DNA from: Paramecium pentaurelia
Taxonomy: Eukaryota; Ciliophora; Oligohymenophorea; Peniculida; Parameciidae
Length of the DNA: 64,000 nt
Direction of reading: 5' to 3'
Assembly: GCA_905183005.1 (NCBI GenBank)
Contig: CAJJDO010000065.1
Coordinates: 399,766 to 463,765, forward strand
This document shows positions 35,906 to 47,683 of this stretch, in pieces; the first letter of the stretch is position 1, and each line of letters opens with the position of its first letter. Under the pieces are notes generated by a model, which worked only from the letters and a program-made list of their open reading frames with translations, did no database searches and was not told the DNA's origin. Made by a program: the position numbers and the translations under genes.

Positions 35906-37197
35906 TCATTCTTCCAACCAATTTACTCTTCTACCTTAATCCCAAATTCCATTTTTCATCTTTCCATCAGGTAATACATATTTACCTCTTCCATGTTATT
36001 TTCCATCTTACCAATCACCATCATAATATCTACCATCTGGCCATGTATATTTGCCATTACCTTACTTTTTGTCATCCACATATTAACCTTAATAAGATCT
36101 ACCATCTGCCCATTGATAATATCCTATTCCATGCATTTTATTATCCTTCCATTATCCTTTAAATATTCTTCCATCTGCCCAATAGTACTCTCCCTTAGTA
36201 AATATCAATTAATATAAATACATAACCATTGATTCTATTATCAATCCAATCTCCTTCATAATAACTACCATCTGGCCAAATATACTTGCCTTTTCCTTAT
36301 TTTTTCCCTTCAAAATAATCTCCTTAATAACTTGATTAATCAATCCCTAAAATATATATTAATCAATTACATTTCTCTTCACCCTTTCCATGTTATAAAT
36401 CATTCTTCCAATACCCTTCATAAACAGCTCCATTATTTTATTTATAAATTCCATATCCATTTGCTCTATCATCATCCCATTCTCCAATATAAGCATCTCC
36501 ATCCACATGATAAAATGATCCTTTCCCACATGCCTTATTATCTACCCATTCACCATCATATCTAGCACTATCTGGCCATATTTATACTCCTTTTCCATCT
36601 CTTTTATTCCCTATCCATTCACCTTCATATGTAGCTCCACTCTTAAATACAAATAAAGGACGCTTTTCACGTGTTTTTTAATTGTTTGAGTTACTTACTA
36701 TACATTAATATTATCTATATTACCTCCAAACTCTTAACAATTGAAATATTGAACATTCTTTTTTTTATCTTTACTAGCTATTGTTACTTAATCACACTGT
36801 TATTCTTAATTCTTACCCTCATCTTTTTAATTCTTTTCTGATAAGGATTTCTTCAATTCTTAATAACTCTATCTAGCTTTGTGTCCCTTCCAAATTTTTT
36901 ATATTACAACGGCCTTTTGATTCAAATTCTTATCATCCTTTTTATCTTTTTCTTGATCTTCTGCAAACACTGAAAACTTTGTATTCTTCTATTCAGTTGG
37001 TGCACATTTAATCTATTTCAAATCATTCTATAGATAATACTATTCATTACAACATCTAATTAACTATTTTATGATTGTTATGAAACTGAAGATAATACTC
37101 TTCTTTAACTATCTGACTTTTTTGTCACTTCAATTTCATTAATTATCTCTAATCTATCCTTTTGACATTAATTACAATTAGAACAATTTCCTCCCAT
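35906..37197 (-). CDS. MORN-repeat protein with N-terminal IQ motif, 396 residues
   Basis: ATG 37195-37197, TGA 35906-35908, introns 37028-37050, 36698-36723, 36347-36370, 36194-36221 (23, 26, 24, 28 nt), 397 codons. The start MGGNCSNC is a likely myristoylation/palmitoylation site. Around residue 100 is an IQ motif (VVIQKIWKGHKARQSYQ) that would bind calmodulin or an EF-hand light chain. From about residue 185 to the end run roughly nine to ten MORN repeats of the YxGxWxxxxxxGxG type, such as GEWIGNKRDGKG and GDWQDGKQHGRG. MORN repeats bind membrane lipids or scaffold cytoskeleton. The tail WDQGRRVNWLEE matches other ciliate MORN protein ends in style. Probably a membrane-associated scaffold. 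Confidence 0.9.
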
Positions 37198-37395
37198 CTT
37201 AACTAATTATTTATAATTTTTATAATTAGAACTCTTGTCTATCTCTTATGATATTATTTAGTTACAAAATATGATCAATATATATAATAAATTACATTCT
37301 ATCAAATATATTTCATCAGAAACACTCATCTTATATCAAACAAAATAATAATTGCTCTAATATTAAATTTTTGGAATTTAGAATTACTATAAATT

Positions 37396-37984
37396 ATGGG
37401 AAATCTTTGTAATAAAGAACCTGCTGTTGCTGGAATAGTAGATAATGTTCCAGCCTATTATAATAGAGGCATCAACTTTAGGTCAAATTATATCACTATT
37501 GATAATAGATAAGTATTTACTGGAGTGAGGTTTTTATACTATTCATAATTACTTTAGATTCTAATGTGTAGAATATGCAAGAAGATATCTTATCTTGACT
37601 AAAGGAGTTGTATTTGGTGATGTTGGTTGTGCATATCATATATTTGATCTTAACACTGTTACTGATATAATGACTTAATAATAGAGATAGTTTCAATCAA
37701 TACCATAAGGCAGTTCTATTCCACCTAAAAAAGGAGATCTTGTTATTTATTAAAAGAGTGGCAAATAATGGTGGGGACATGTTGCTGTGGTTACAAATGT
37801 AAATGGAAACCTTGTTGATTTGGCAGAATAAAACTATGATGAAGATTGGGATAATTGCAATTATGCAAGATAAGTACTTTTAAAGAAAGAGGGTGATCAA
37901 TATTTCCTAACAAATATTCGACAATATAAGCCATATGCTTGGGATTTAAATGAAGTTATTATTGGATGGAAGAGAGCTATTTGA
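37396..37984 (+). CDS. CHAP-domain cysteine amidase/peptidase (glutathionylspermidine amidase-like), 186 residues
   Basis: ATG 37396-37398, TGA 37982-37984, one 28-nt intron (37530-37557), 187 codons. The catalytic cysteine motif FQCVEYARRYL fits the CHAP family QCxxFaxR block. The His follows in WWGHVAVVTNV, and an acidic/amide third residue in NLVDLAEQN. The phrase PPKKGDLVIY before the His and the end EVIIGWKRA are typical of the bacterial/trypanosomatid glutathionylspermidine amidase domain. CHAP enzymes cleave amide bonds in peptidoglycan or glutathionylspermidine. MGNLCN at the start suggests N-acylation. Substrate in ciliates unknown; roles against bacterial wall or in thiol metabolism are both possible. 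Confidence 0.85.
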
Positions 37985-38468
37985 TTTTTATTAAAATTAT
38001 TTAATTTCTTATAGATGCTAAATAAATATTAACAAATTTATTTTAATTATTTATTGATTATTATCACTTCCAATTTATAAATTTTATGATATACAAATTT
38101 TGTATAGTTTCTTAAGAGTTTTTATTGAGTTGTGTAGTCAATTATTGTTTTAAGAATCAATCTTTTGTTATTTAATTCTATGAATATCAATTAGTTAGAA
38201 ACAATGAAAAAGATTGTTCAAAGTGGAATTAATAAGAATTTAATTTCTTATTTTAACATAAATTTAAAGATTTCATCATTATTATGGTTATAGATAAATG
38301 TACTTATTGTAAAAGTATAATTTAATTTGTTATAGAAAGTAAAGGAATATTTCTCAATTATTAAAGTAGAAAATGTTTCTTAAATTATATTTATAAAAAT
38401 TAGATAATTAAATTAATTTCAAAAGCGTTCATTTTTTATTTTTGATTGATTAAAAAAAGGAGAAATTT
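37985..38468. other. 3' flanking region of the TPR gene, partly inside the duplicated segment (484 bp)
   Basis: Between the CHAP stop and the stop position of the first, truncated TPR copy. No gene seen. From 38135 on the sequence equals 39480 onward. Confidence 0.5.
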
Positions 38469-39478
38469 TCACAATTTTTTGTAAACTTTAATTAGCTTGA
38501 TTATTTTAATTCTAAATAGTTAATAATTAAACTATTATTAAAAATAACAATTACTTTTTAATTATCTTAAAGTGGAATTTTCTGGATATAATTTTAATGC
38601 TGTATTAAGATATATAAAGGCATCATTATATATTCCAATCTTGATTAAACATTCAACTAATATATTTTATAAGATTCACATACCTTTTGTAATTAATGAG
38701 TTAATATTATCTTCATCAATAAATAAAACTTTATTAGCCCATATAATTGCGTTATTGTATTACCCAATCATTTTTAAACTTTGAGCTAATATATTTTATA
38801 AGATTTGCTTACATTTTACATTCAAGGGGAAAAGATTCTTTTACTCTATTTAGAGCGCTTCGTCAGCCCAGAAAATAGCATCCTCATATTTTTTAAGCAT
38901 TTTTAAACAATCAGCTAATATATTAAATATGATTTACATACCTTTATTGTTTATGGAAAATAGATGCTTTGAATTTATTGAAAGAGCCTTATCAGCATAT
39001 AAAATTGCTTCTTCATATCTTTATTGACATCTTAAAATTTCAGCTAAAAAATTTAAAAGGGTTTGTTTACCTTTTATACATAAATATTATGGATTATTTT
39101 AATCTATTTAGAGTAGTTTATCAGCTTTAATAATTGCATCCTTGTAATTTTTAATCATTGTTAAGCATTCAGCTAAAACATTTATGGATGATTGTTTTAC
39201 ATGCTAAATACAAAGATTAACAATCATTTGGATTAATTTATAGTGCTTCATCAAAATATTCTATTGCTTCTTCATATTTCTTTATTCCATATAATTTTTA
39301 ACCTAAAAATTAATAATTGTTTTAATACCTTATAAAAATAATTCATTTACTTACTATATTTTTAATTAGGCTTAGTTCTATTTGTCTGTTTCATCTAATG
39401 TAAATTCATTAGTATATTTATTTATTTAATCTAATAAAGCATTACTACTTTCATTAATATCATCTAATATGTTCTTAG
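38135..39478. repeat. First copy of a 1,344-bp segment ending at a lone N (probable unmerged contig overlap)
   Basis: Position 38135 aligns with 39480 at an offset of 1,345; all lines compared are identical through 39478/40823. The copy ends exactly at the N at 39479 and the other begins immediately after it, the pattern left when two overlapping contigs are abutted. Confidence 0.85.
38469..39478 (-). pseudogene. Truncated duplicate of the TPR gene (assembly artefact likely)
   Basis: Identical to the C-terminal part of the gene at 39814-41202, cut off at the N at 39479 in the region before the first TPR unit. It has no N-terminal half of its own. It should not be counted as a separate gene unless a true tandem duplication is shown. 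Confidence 0.75.
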
Positions 39479-39479
39479 N
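39479..39479. other. Lone N at contig junction
   Basis: Exact boundary between the two copies of the 1,344-bp segment. Confidence 0.8.
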
Positions 39480-40823
39480 TAGTCAATTATTGTTTTAAGA
39501 ATCAATCTTTTGTTATTTAATTCTATGAATATCAATTAGTTAGAAACAATGAAAAAGATTGTTCAAAGTGGAATTAATAAGAATTTAATTTCTTATTTTA
39601 ACATAAATTTAAAGATTTCATCATTATTATGGTTATAGATAAATGTACTTATTGTAAAAGTATAATTTAATTTGTTATAGAAAGTAAAGGAATATTTCTC
39701 AATTATTAAAGTAGAAAATGTTTCTTAAATTATATTTATAAAAATTAGATAATTAAATTAATTTCAAAAGCGTTCATTTTTTATTTTTGATTGATTAAAA
39801 AAAGGAGAAATTTTCACAATTTTTTGTAAACTTTAATTAGCTTGATTATTTTAATTCTAAATAGTTAATAATTAAACTATTATTAAAAATAACAATTACT
39901 TTTTAATTATCTTAAAGTGGAATTTTCTGGATATAATTTTAATGCTGTATTAAGATATATAAAGGCATCATTATATATTCCAATCTTGATTAAACATTCA
40001 ACTAATATATTTTATAAGATTCACATACCTTTTGTAATTAATGAGTTAATATTATCTTCATCAATAAATAAAACTTTATTAGCCCATATAATTGCGTTAT
40101 TGTATTACCCAATCATTTTTAAACTTTGAGCTAATATATTTTATAAGATTTGCTTACATTTTACATTCAAGGGGAAAAGATTCTTTTACTCTATTTAGAG
40201 CGCTTCGTCAGCCCAGAAAATAGCATCCTCATATTTTTTAAGCATTTTTAAACAATCAGCTAATATATTAAATATGATTTACATACCTTTATTGTTTATG
40301 GAAAATAGATGCTTTGAATTTATTGAAAGAGCCTTATCAGCATATAAAATTGCTTCTTCATATCTTTATTGACATCTTAAAATTTCAGCTAAAAAATTTA
40401 AAAGGGTTTGTTTACCTTTTATACATAAATATTATGGATTATTTTAATCTATTTAGAGTAGTTTATCAGCTTTAATAATTGCATCCTTGTAATTTTTAAT
40501 CATTGTTAAGCATTCAGCTAAAACATTTATGGATGATTGTTTTACATGCTAAATACAAAGATTAACAATCATTTGGATTAATTTATAGTGCTTCATCAAA
40601 ATATTCTATTGCTTCTTCATATTTCTTTATTCCATATAATTTTTAACCTAAAAATTAATAATTGTTTTAATACCTTATAAAAATAATTCATTTACTTACT
40701 ATATTTTTAATTAGGCTTAGTTCTATTTGTCTGTTTCATCTAATGTAAATTCATTAGTATATTTATTTATTTAATCTAATAAAGCATTACTACTTTCATT
40801 AATATCATCTAATATGTTCTTAG
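39480..40823. repeat. Second copy of the 1,344-bp segment (part of the intact TPR gene)
   Basis: Same sequence as 38135-39478; it continues without a break into unique sequence at 40824 which supplies the N-terminal half of the TPR gene, so this is the copy in its natural context on one side. Confidence 0.85.
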
Positions 40824-41202
40824 TAATATCTTTATATTTTATCATTTAATTTAATCCTTGATTTAGTTTTTATGTATCAAATTTTTATAATTCTGCTGTT
40901 GGGAAACAACATTTAATTTTCAATCTTTATTCTAATTAAGAAAATTAATTAGTGATTGCAACATTGATCAACTATAATTTTTATATTAATTCTTCTGTTT
41001 TTTTCTTTTGGTTATCAAAAAATTCAAATAGATTATCAATTTCATATTAATATTTAATATGAGTATTATGATCACCATTCTTTATACATTCGAAACAAAA
41101 AATTCTACTATTGGTACAGAATTCATTCAAACATACAAATTTTGCATAACCATAATGAGTTTCTTTTGGGCACTTAAATTCTAATTTCTCTCCTTAATTC
41201 AT
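39814..41202 (-). CDS. Tetratricopeptide-repeat protein with N-terminal Cys/His zinc motif, one exon per repeat, 408 residues
   Basis: ATG 41200-41202, TGA 39814-39816; six introns (26, 28 and four of 27 nt; the last is 40002-40028) leave 409 codons. The start has a B-box-like Cys/His cluster: FKCPKETHYGYAKFVCLNEF, then CFECIKNGDHNTH. A coiled-coil linker follows, then six TPR units of 34 residues such as KLYGIKKYEEAIEYFDEALQ. Introns cut each repeat at the same place, after the Gly/Asn-type position, giving exons of 102 bp. TPRs mediate protein-protein contact; with a B-box-like head it may be a scaffold. The C-terminal end is Lys/Asn-rich. Confidence 0.82.
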
Positions 41203-41420
41203 ATGATAAGTTATTATTATTATTATTCCAAATTCTATAACAAATAATAAAAAAATCATTATATTTTTCTTTTTATTTTCTTATATAATTAAATAAATAA
41301 AATTGAAGATAAATTTATTTATTATGACAATTGAAATTAAGATAGTAATTATAAAAATGGTATTTAGTCTATTTCATTCAAATAAATAGAAAATAGAAAG
41401 AATTATCAAAATATTTAGAA

Positions 41421-42040
41421 TCATAAGGGATTCTAGTAAAGTAGAAATTTTAAATTAAATATTTAAAACTCTAATAACCTAAAAGTTAATTTTCTTACTT
41501 ATATATTATATCCTTATAAAATAACTCTGGCTTTACAATATAATCATATGTGTATGCTGTATTTTTATGATCTTTCAAATATTTACATGAAAGCATAATG
41601 AAATTATATGTAAATTCTCTAAATTAACTAATAACATGTATTTTATTAATTGTANNNNNNNNNNNNNNNNNNNNNNNNNNNNNNNNNNNNNNNNNNNNNN
41701 NNNNNNNNNNNNNNNNNNNNNNNNNNNNNNNNNNNNNNNNNNNNNNNNNNNNNNNNNNNNNNNNNNNNNNNNNNNNNNNNNNNNNNNNNNNNNNNNNNNN
41801 NNNNNNNNNNNNNNNNNNNNNNNNNNNNNNNNNNNNNNNNNNNNNNNNNNNNNNNNNNNNNNNNNNNNNNNNNNNNNNNNNNNNNNNNNNNNNNNNNNNN
41901 NNNNATAAAAAAATCATTATATTATAGCCATAGTAATTGATTATTCAATTTCATAATAATATTATTTTTGTTTATGACTTAATTAAATTAAATATTATAC
42001 TTTAATATGAAGAGGATAACCTACTAAAACTTTCACTCAT
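41421..42040 (-). CDS. Gene interrupted by the assembly gap, product unknown (partial)
   Basis: Left of the gap, the minus strand reads TINKIHVISQFREF, then CKYLKDHKNTAYTYDYIV and PELFYKDIIYKLLEF, with a 20-nt intron at 41479-41498 and TGA at 41421-41423. Right of the gap, the same strand reads from ATG 42038-42040 (MSESFSRLSSSYQ), a 23-nt intron at 41978-42000, and on into the gap (MKLNNQLLWLQYNDFF). Joining the two sides across 250 unknown bases is an inference. The composition is coding-like; no family recognised. The start could lie further upstream, where MSRLIEREFWKPFKHE is open for a short distance. Confidence 0.4.
41655..41904. other. Assembly gap of 250 N
   Basis: All bases are N. 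Round length suggests a nominal or estimated gap size. Confidence 0.98.
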
Positions 42041-42580
42041 GTTTGAAGGGCTTCCAGAATTCTCTTTCAATCAACCTACTCATTTTACATCATAAAATCA
42101 AATTCAATCTTTACTGAATCAGATGATTAATATTTTTTTTAATTCTTAATACTATTTGTATTAACAAAGATTCTGTAAACTTTTAATAAAAGAACATAGA
42201 TATATAAAACAATAATCTATATGCCTAAATATTTAATGTTTGGTAAAATATAAACTAATATTAATTTGCATAAAAAAACAGCAATTTTAATATATTTATT
42301 ATCTAAATACTTTAAGATATATGACTAAATAAATATTATTAAAATTTATAATTCAAATTTATTAAGAATATTAACTCTTATATATTTATTAATTATTCAT
42401 TAATATTCATAAGGGATCTATAAAGTTATTTTTAGATTTAAAAGGAAAGAAATAGTTGAATTAAATTAAGTTCAACATAAATTTGAAGAAAAGAAATGTT
42501 TCTATGTTAAGAAGTCTCATTTTTGATAATATAAATAACAAAATTTTTAATATAAATAAAAGCTATTGAAAAAATTAATA
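42041..42580. other. Intergenic region, no confident gene (540 bp)
   Basis: AT-rich sequence between the gap-spanning gene and the WD40 gene. A short minus-strand frame (42040-42100) could be an upstream exon of the former. Confidence 0.4.
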
Positions 42581-44137
42581 ATGTATAAACCAAAAATGAT
42601 TGAAAATGAGAAAGATCTTAATTGTTACATGAAACATGAATTACCTGTCACAATGATTATACTAGATTCTAAATAAAATGTAAATGGAAGACTTTTATGT
42701 TAATAATGCATTGATAATAATGAATTTAATTTTGACAAGTTATTTGGATTATAGAAAGCTATTAATATTATGGAAGATAATAGGAAGAATTTATTATCAA
42801 ATTTTGAAAATACAATTACAAAGAACATTAAAAAAGTAGAATCTTTGTAAATGCAAATAAATTCTTTAAAGTCTAATCTTAATTAAAAATTAGATTATTT
42901 ACTTGATATCACAAAGAATTGGATATAAAATTTAGAAGTAATAATATAATAATACACCGAGTATAGTTTTTTTAAAGAGATTAATTTAATAATAATGAAT
43001 AAATAAAATAAGGAAGATCATAAATAATTTAAAAATTAGATTAACTTATTAAATGATGGTTGGATAAAAAAAATTAGAAATCATTTCTAATTTTTTAAAT
43101 CATTTTCAGAATACGAAATTTGTAATGAAATATTGAATAATCTAAATTAATCAATATAAGAATAATAATAAAACCAAGTTACATTATAATTTATTGATGA
43201 TTCAATTGAATAAAAAGAAGGTTGTAGAGCAATTGTATTTGATCCAAAAGGAAAGATAATGGTATCAACAAGTGGAAAGGAGATTAAAATTTGGAATTTT
43301 GATAATGGTAAAATTAATTTAATTCAAACACTTTAAGAACATTAAGAATTTGTTAATTGTTTAGTATATAGTTAAATATAATAATTTTTTATTTCTGGCT
43401 CTTCAGATAAGTCAATTAGATTATGGAAATATGTGAATAATAAATGGTAGAGTTCTAAAAGATATAATGAGCATAAAGGAATGATTTATTGTGTAATTTT
43501 AACTTAAAAAGAAGATTAATTAATTTCAAGTAGTAATGATAAATCAATTAAAATATGGATGGTAGATTTTAACAATGATTAATTGAGATTTCTATATTCA
43601 TTAGAAAAACATACTGGTATTATATATTCTTTAAGTTTAAATTAATCAGAATAAATAATGGTTTCTAGTGGAGTTGATTAAATTATAATCTGGTAGAATG
43701 GAAAAAATAATAAATGGAAGTTTTTGTAAGTAGTTAAGTAAACATTATAAGAGATTGGATGTCATGTTAAATTTTTAAAAGAAAATTAATTTATTTGGTT
43801 ACCTGAAAAAAGTAATAACTTGTGTGTATTTGAATATTAAGATGGTGAATTTAAAGAGAATTTATATAAGAGAGTTTGTTTTTAAAAAAATTAAGGATAT
43901 TTAAATGAATTTAATTTTCCAATAATTTATAATGAAGATAAAAATTTAATATGTTTAAGACATCTATAACATATTTGTTTACTTAAAGCGTAAAATGATG
44001 GATAATTATAAATTATTTAGGAATTTGATTGTAAACATTAGTGTATATATGGAACAATAACAAATAATGGATAATATTTAATATTTTGGGGTGCAGAAAA
44101 AAACAAATATGAAATTTATGAAATATTAAATAATTGA
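42581..44137 (+). CDS. WD40-repeat protein with N-terminal Cys/coiled-coil region, 518 residues
   Basis: One uninterrupted frame, ATG 42581-42583 to TGA 44135-44137. The first 40 residues carry a loose Cys/His pattern (CYMKHEL, LCQQC), followed by about 180 residues of helix and coiled coil. From about residue 230 run WD40 blades: GKEIKIWNFD, EHQEFVNCLVYS, GSSDKSIRLWKYV, EHKGMIYCVILT, SSNDKSIKIWMVD, KHTGIIYSLSLN and SSGVDQIIIWQN; later blades are degenerate. WD40 propellers are binding platforms. The head-coil-propeller layout is common in ciliates and resembles the TPR genes here, where the head is similar but the C-terminal module differs. Confidence 0.88.
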
Positions 44138-44359
44138 AATAATTTCTATATTAATACTTTTTATAAATTCAAATAATTTCAATATATTATACAATTTTTT
44201 GATTTAATTATTTATATTATATCATCTAATTTATAATCTTTATTTGCTATAATCAATAATCATTATAAATAAGAGAAAAAAAGTATTCAATTACATTTTT
44301 TATATAAATATGATTAAAATATATAATAATTTATATTTACTAAACATATTATTTATTAT

Positions 44360-47300
44360 ATGGATTAAAATCAGTTTGAAAAACAAAAAGAAGAGTAATA
44401 ATAAAGATTAATGATGATAATAGAAAAGATAGAAAGACAATTAGATAATTTTTAAGTTTAAAATTAAGATAATGTAATAATGTTAATTGGAAAAACAGGT
44501 TGTGGTAAAAGCACAATATATAATTTTTTATGTGGAGCCCAATTTTAATTATGTGAAGATGAATATGGTAGTAGAAATCTTGAACTTCTTTCAAAATCAG
44601 ATAAATATCAAGAAATTAAAGGTGGATTAGATTCAACTACTAAAAAACCTAAAATTTATTATGACTAAGAGTATTAACATTCAATTATTGATTATCCTGG
44701 TTTTAATGATACAGAAGGCAAAGATTAATTGGAAATTCAATTATTTTTTAACAAAATAGTTTCTTTAAGTAAAATGAAAATAGTCTATGTTCTATTAAAT
44801 CCAGGTGATTAATTTTAAAATAAAGCAGAAGATTTATAAAATTTTATTAATGAAGCTGATATAGATTTAAGCAAATTAACAGTAATAATCAATTCTTATA
44901 GTAAAAAAAGTATAAAGGGATATTGATGAAACAGAAAAAATAGAAAAGTATCTCTCAAATGAATACAGAAAAAAGATGTGGATGGAACTGATTAATTCTA
45001 AAGTAATATCAATGAAACCTTATGATCTAAATATTTATAAAGATGTGAATAATTTTATAGATAATGCAAGTTAAGAGTTATCTGATAGTTTATTCTAAAT
45101 TTTGAAAGATATTTAATACAAACAATATTAAACTTAAAAAATTTAAGAAGTCTATGAAAATATAAAAAAATTAGAAAATTTTAATTTAATATTATAAAGA
45201 TTTATTGAAGGTGATGTTTATATGTTATATTAAATAATGATGTTTTTTGGCACTTTTAATGAAAATTATGTGAAAACAATATAAAAAATTTACTCATTCT
45301 TTTTAGAATATAAAATCTAATTAGATGGATATTAAAAAATGTAAAACTCTCTTTTGAAAGCTAATTAAAATTTGAAAATTTGTTTAGATTATCTATAATT
45401 AAATTAAAAATACCTTGAATAATTAAAATAAGTTGAAGAGAAAAAGAATCTATTAGAAGATGAAAAATAAATGATGAAAATTGAAAAGAGTAAAATAGAA
45501 GATAGGATAAGGATAAAAGAAGATGAATTAAATAATTTAAAAGAACTTTTACAATAAACTTAAGTAAATTTTAAATATGAAATGGAAAATTAAATCAAAT
45601 TGATTCAAGATTAAACTTTGTTAGAAACTACAAGTATAATTAATGATAAAATTAAGATTGAATAAGAATTGATTAAAATTTAAGTTTAATATACAGACAT
45701 TTAAAATAAATTTACTTAATTATAAAATGATAAAAATAATATAGTTATGGAATTTGAGAAAATGAAAAATTAATACAATTAAGATTTAATTAATTTTAAA
45801 GTTATAGAATAAAAAATTTAATCAAAAAATAAACAAGCAAATAATTAAATTATTTATTTATAGTAGAAAGTAATTTAATTAAAAGTTTAAAAGAAGTAAA
45901 TTACAGAGCATTCTAAATAAAGATAAATTAAAGAAGTCATAAAAAGAAAAAACTGAAATTGAAAAATAACTAAACGATAACTTAAATTAATTGACAAAAA
46001 AGGATTTAGACTATTAAAAAGTATTTGATTAATTGAATGAACTTAAAGCAAAATATAAGATAGAAGAATAAAGAAAGCAATTATTAGAGCAATAAATATC
46101 TAAATTAATGAAATCATAAGATGAAAATAACAATATTGAATTATAAAACAACATGAATGAAATATCGAATTAATTTATATAACCTTCATAATAATATCAA
46201 ACAATATTTATACAATAATAATAATAATAATAAAATTAAAACATATCTTAAAAAGATGGAAAAAATCATTCTGAAAAAAATTAAGAGAAGTCTGTTGTTG
46301 TATTAATTGGAATGACTGGTTCAGGTAGAACGACTTTGTTCAATAAAATTTGTAATGCTTAAGAAAATGTAGGTGAAGGTATGAGATCAATAACAAAGTA
46401 ATTTTATGTTAAATAAGTTTAATAGGTAATCTATTCTAGGTAAATCAGCTTATTGTAATGAATTTTATATAATTGATACTCCAGGTTTAGGTACTTAATA
46501 AAAAAAAATTAATCATGCAGTAGGAATTTGGAATGCCATGTAAGAAAAACCATTAAACAAAATTATTATAATTCTAAAGTTTGAACTACTTTTTTTAATG
46601 GTAAAATAATTACTCAAATAAATTATAATATTACGTAGATATCGCAATATGGTTATTGTTGCTGTTACTCATTTTGATCAATGTAAATAATAATAAATAG
46701 ATAAATAAAATATACAAAACGAGATGAAAAAATTTGGAATATAAAATGTTTTATTTTTTTAATTATATGACTCAGGATAGTCTATTTGTAATTAAATTAA
46801 TTAATATTTAATGAATTCAATACCAATATAAATAGAAATTACTTAAGAAGAATTTTTAAATTATTTTGATTTACTTGATGAACCTGAATTAGAAGAAGAT
46901 GTTTTTTAATTAATGGAAGAAATATCTAATATTTCTACTAAACTAAGAAAAATGATTTCAAATAAATTCAAATTTTCATAATAATTGTTTGAATAATCAG
47001 TAGATGCAGATGACATTTATTTTAAGGTCTAAAATGAAATAAAAATATATACTTAATTATTAATATAAGAAAGAAAATAAATAATATAATAATTAAATAA
47101 GATATCAAATAATTAATAATATTAGGAAACTTTTAATATAGATTGGTTTGATTCAGTAGAAAAGTTAGTTGAATATTTGATATAGCAAGATTGGTTTTTA
47201 GAAATTAAATAACTTAATTAATAAGCATTATCTTATTTGTCAAAGAATTAAGCTTCAATAATAAATTCCTTAAAAGTTTGCTAGAATTGTTATTTAGTTT

Positions 47301-47683
47301 GGTATTGTCAATCTAATAGCAATAATGTGCATTATTGTAAAATCTCTGTTTAAGATGAAGATAATAGTATATTTGATGATTAGTTTTGGACAACTATTTA
47401 ATTATTTAATACTAATGATATATCAACTCTAGAGTATTAAAATAAATAATAATATATTAAAGAATACATTAAAAAAAGAAATAATTAGAATATAAGTCAT
47501 GGTTGTGGTAAATAGCTTGATCTACTTTCAATAAACCAAAATTGTTATGAATATTTTTATCTAAGTTTGGATTTATTTAATCAATATAGTTAATATTATT
47601 TAGAATAAAATAAATATATCGAATTATTGAATCTTATTTAGAAAGTTAAATAGAAAGAATCAGTTAAGTATTTATAATTTTGA
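44360..47683 (+). CDS. Large protein with two P-loop GTPase domains flanking a coiled coil, 1,079 residues
   Basis: ATG 44360-44362, TGA 47681-47683; introns 44910-44943 (34 nt), 45885-45906 (22 nt), 46398-46425 (28 nt) leave 1,080 codons. Domain 1: P-loop GKTGCGKST (about residue 45) and G3 IIDYPGFNDTEG. Then roughly 450 residues of Lys/Glu/Gln coiled coil. Domain 2: P-loop GMTGSGRTT, G3 IIDTPGLGT, and TH-D (AVTHFDQC) as a possible G4. The Lys of GxxxxGK(S/T) is Arg in domain 2. A Cys/His region (CQNCYLVWYC then HYC) lies near the C-terminus. The P-loop style is close to AIG1/GIMAP or septin-like TRAFAC GTPases; membrane or filament assembly is a plausible but unproven role. Confidence 0.82.

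Noticed and set aside
38572..38784. Separate 70-codon plus-strand genes at 38572 and 39917
   Set aside because: They are identical shadows antisense to the TPR exons in the two copies of the duplicated segment.
41624..41940. Open frames on both strands across the N gap
   Set aside because: They consist of unknown bases translated as X. Only the flanking minus-strand sequence is used, as a partial gene.
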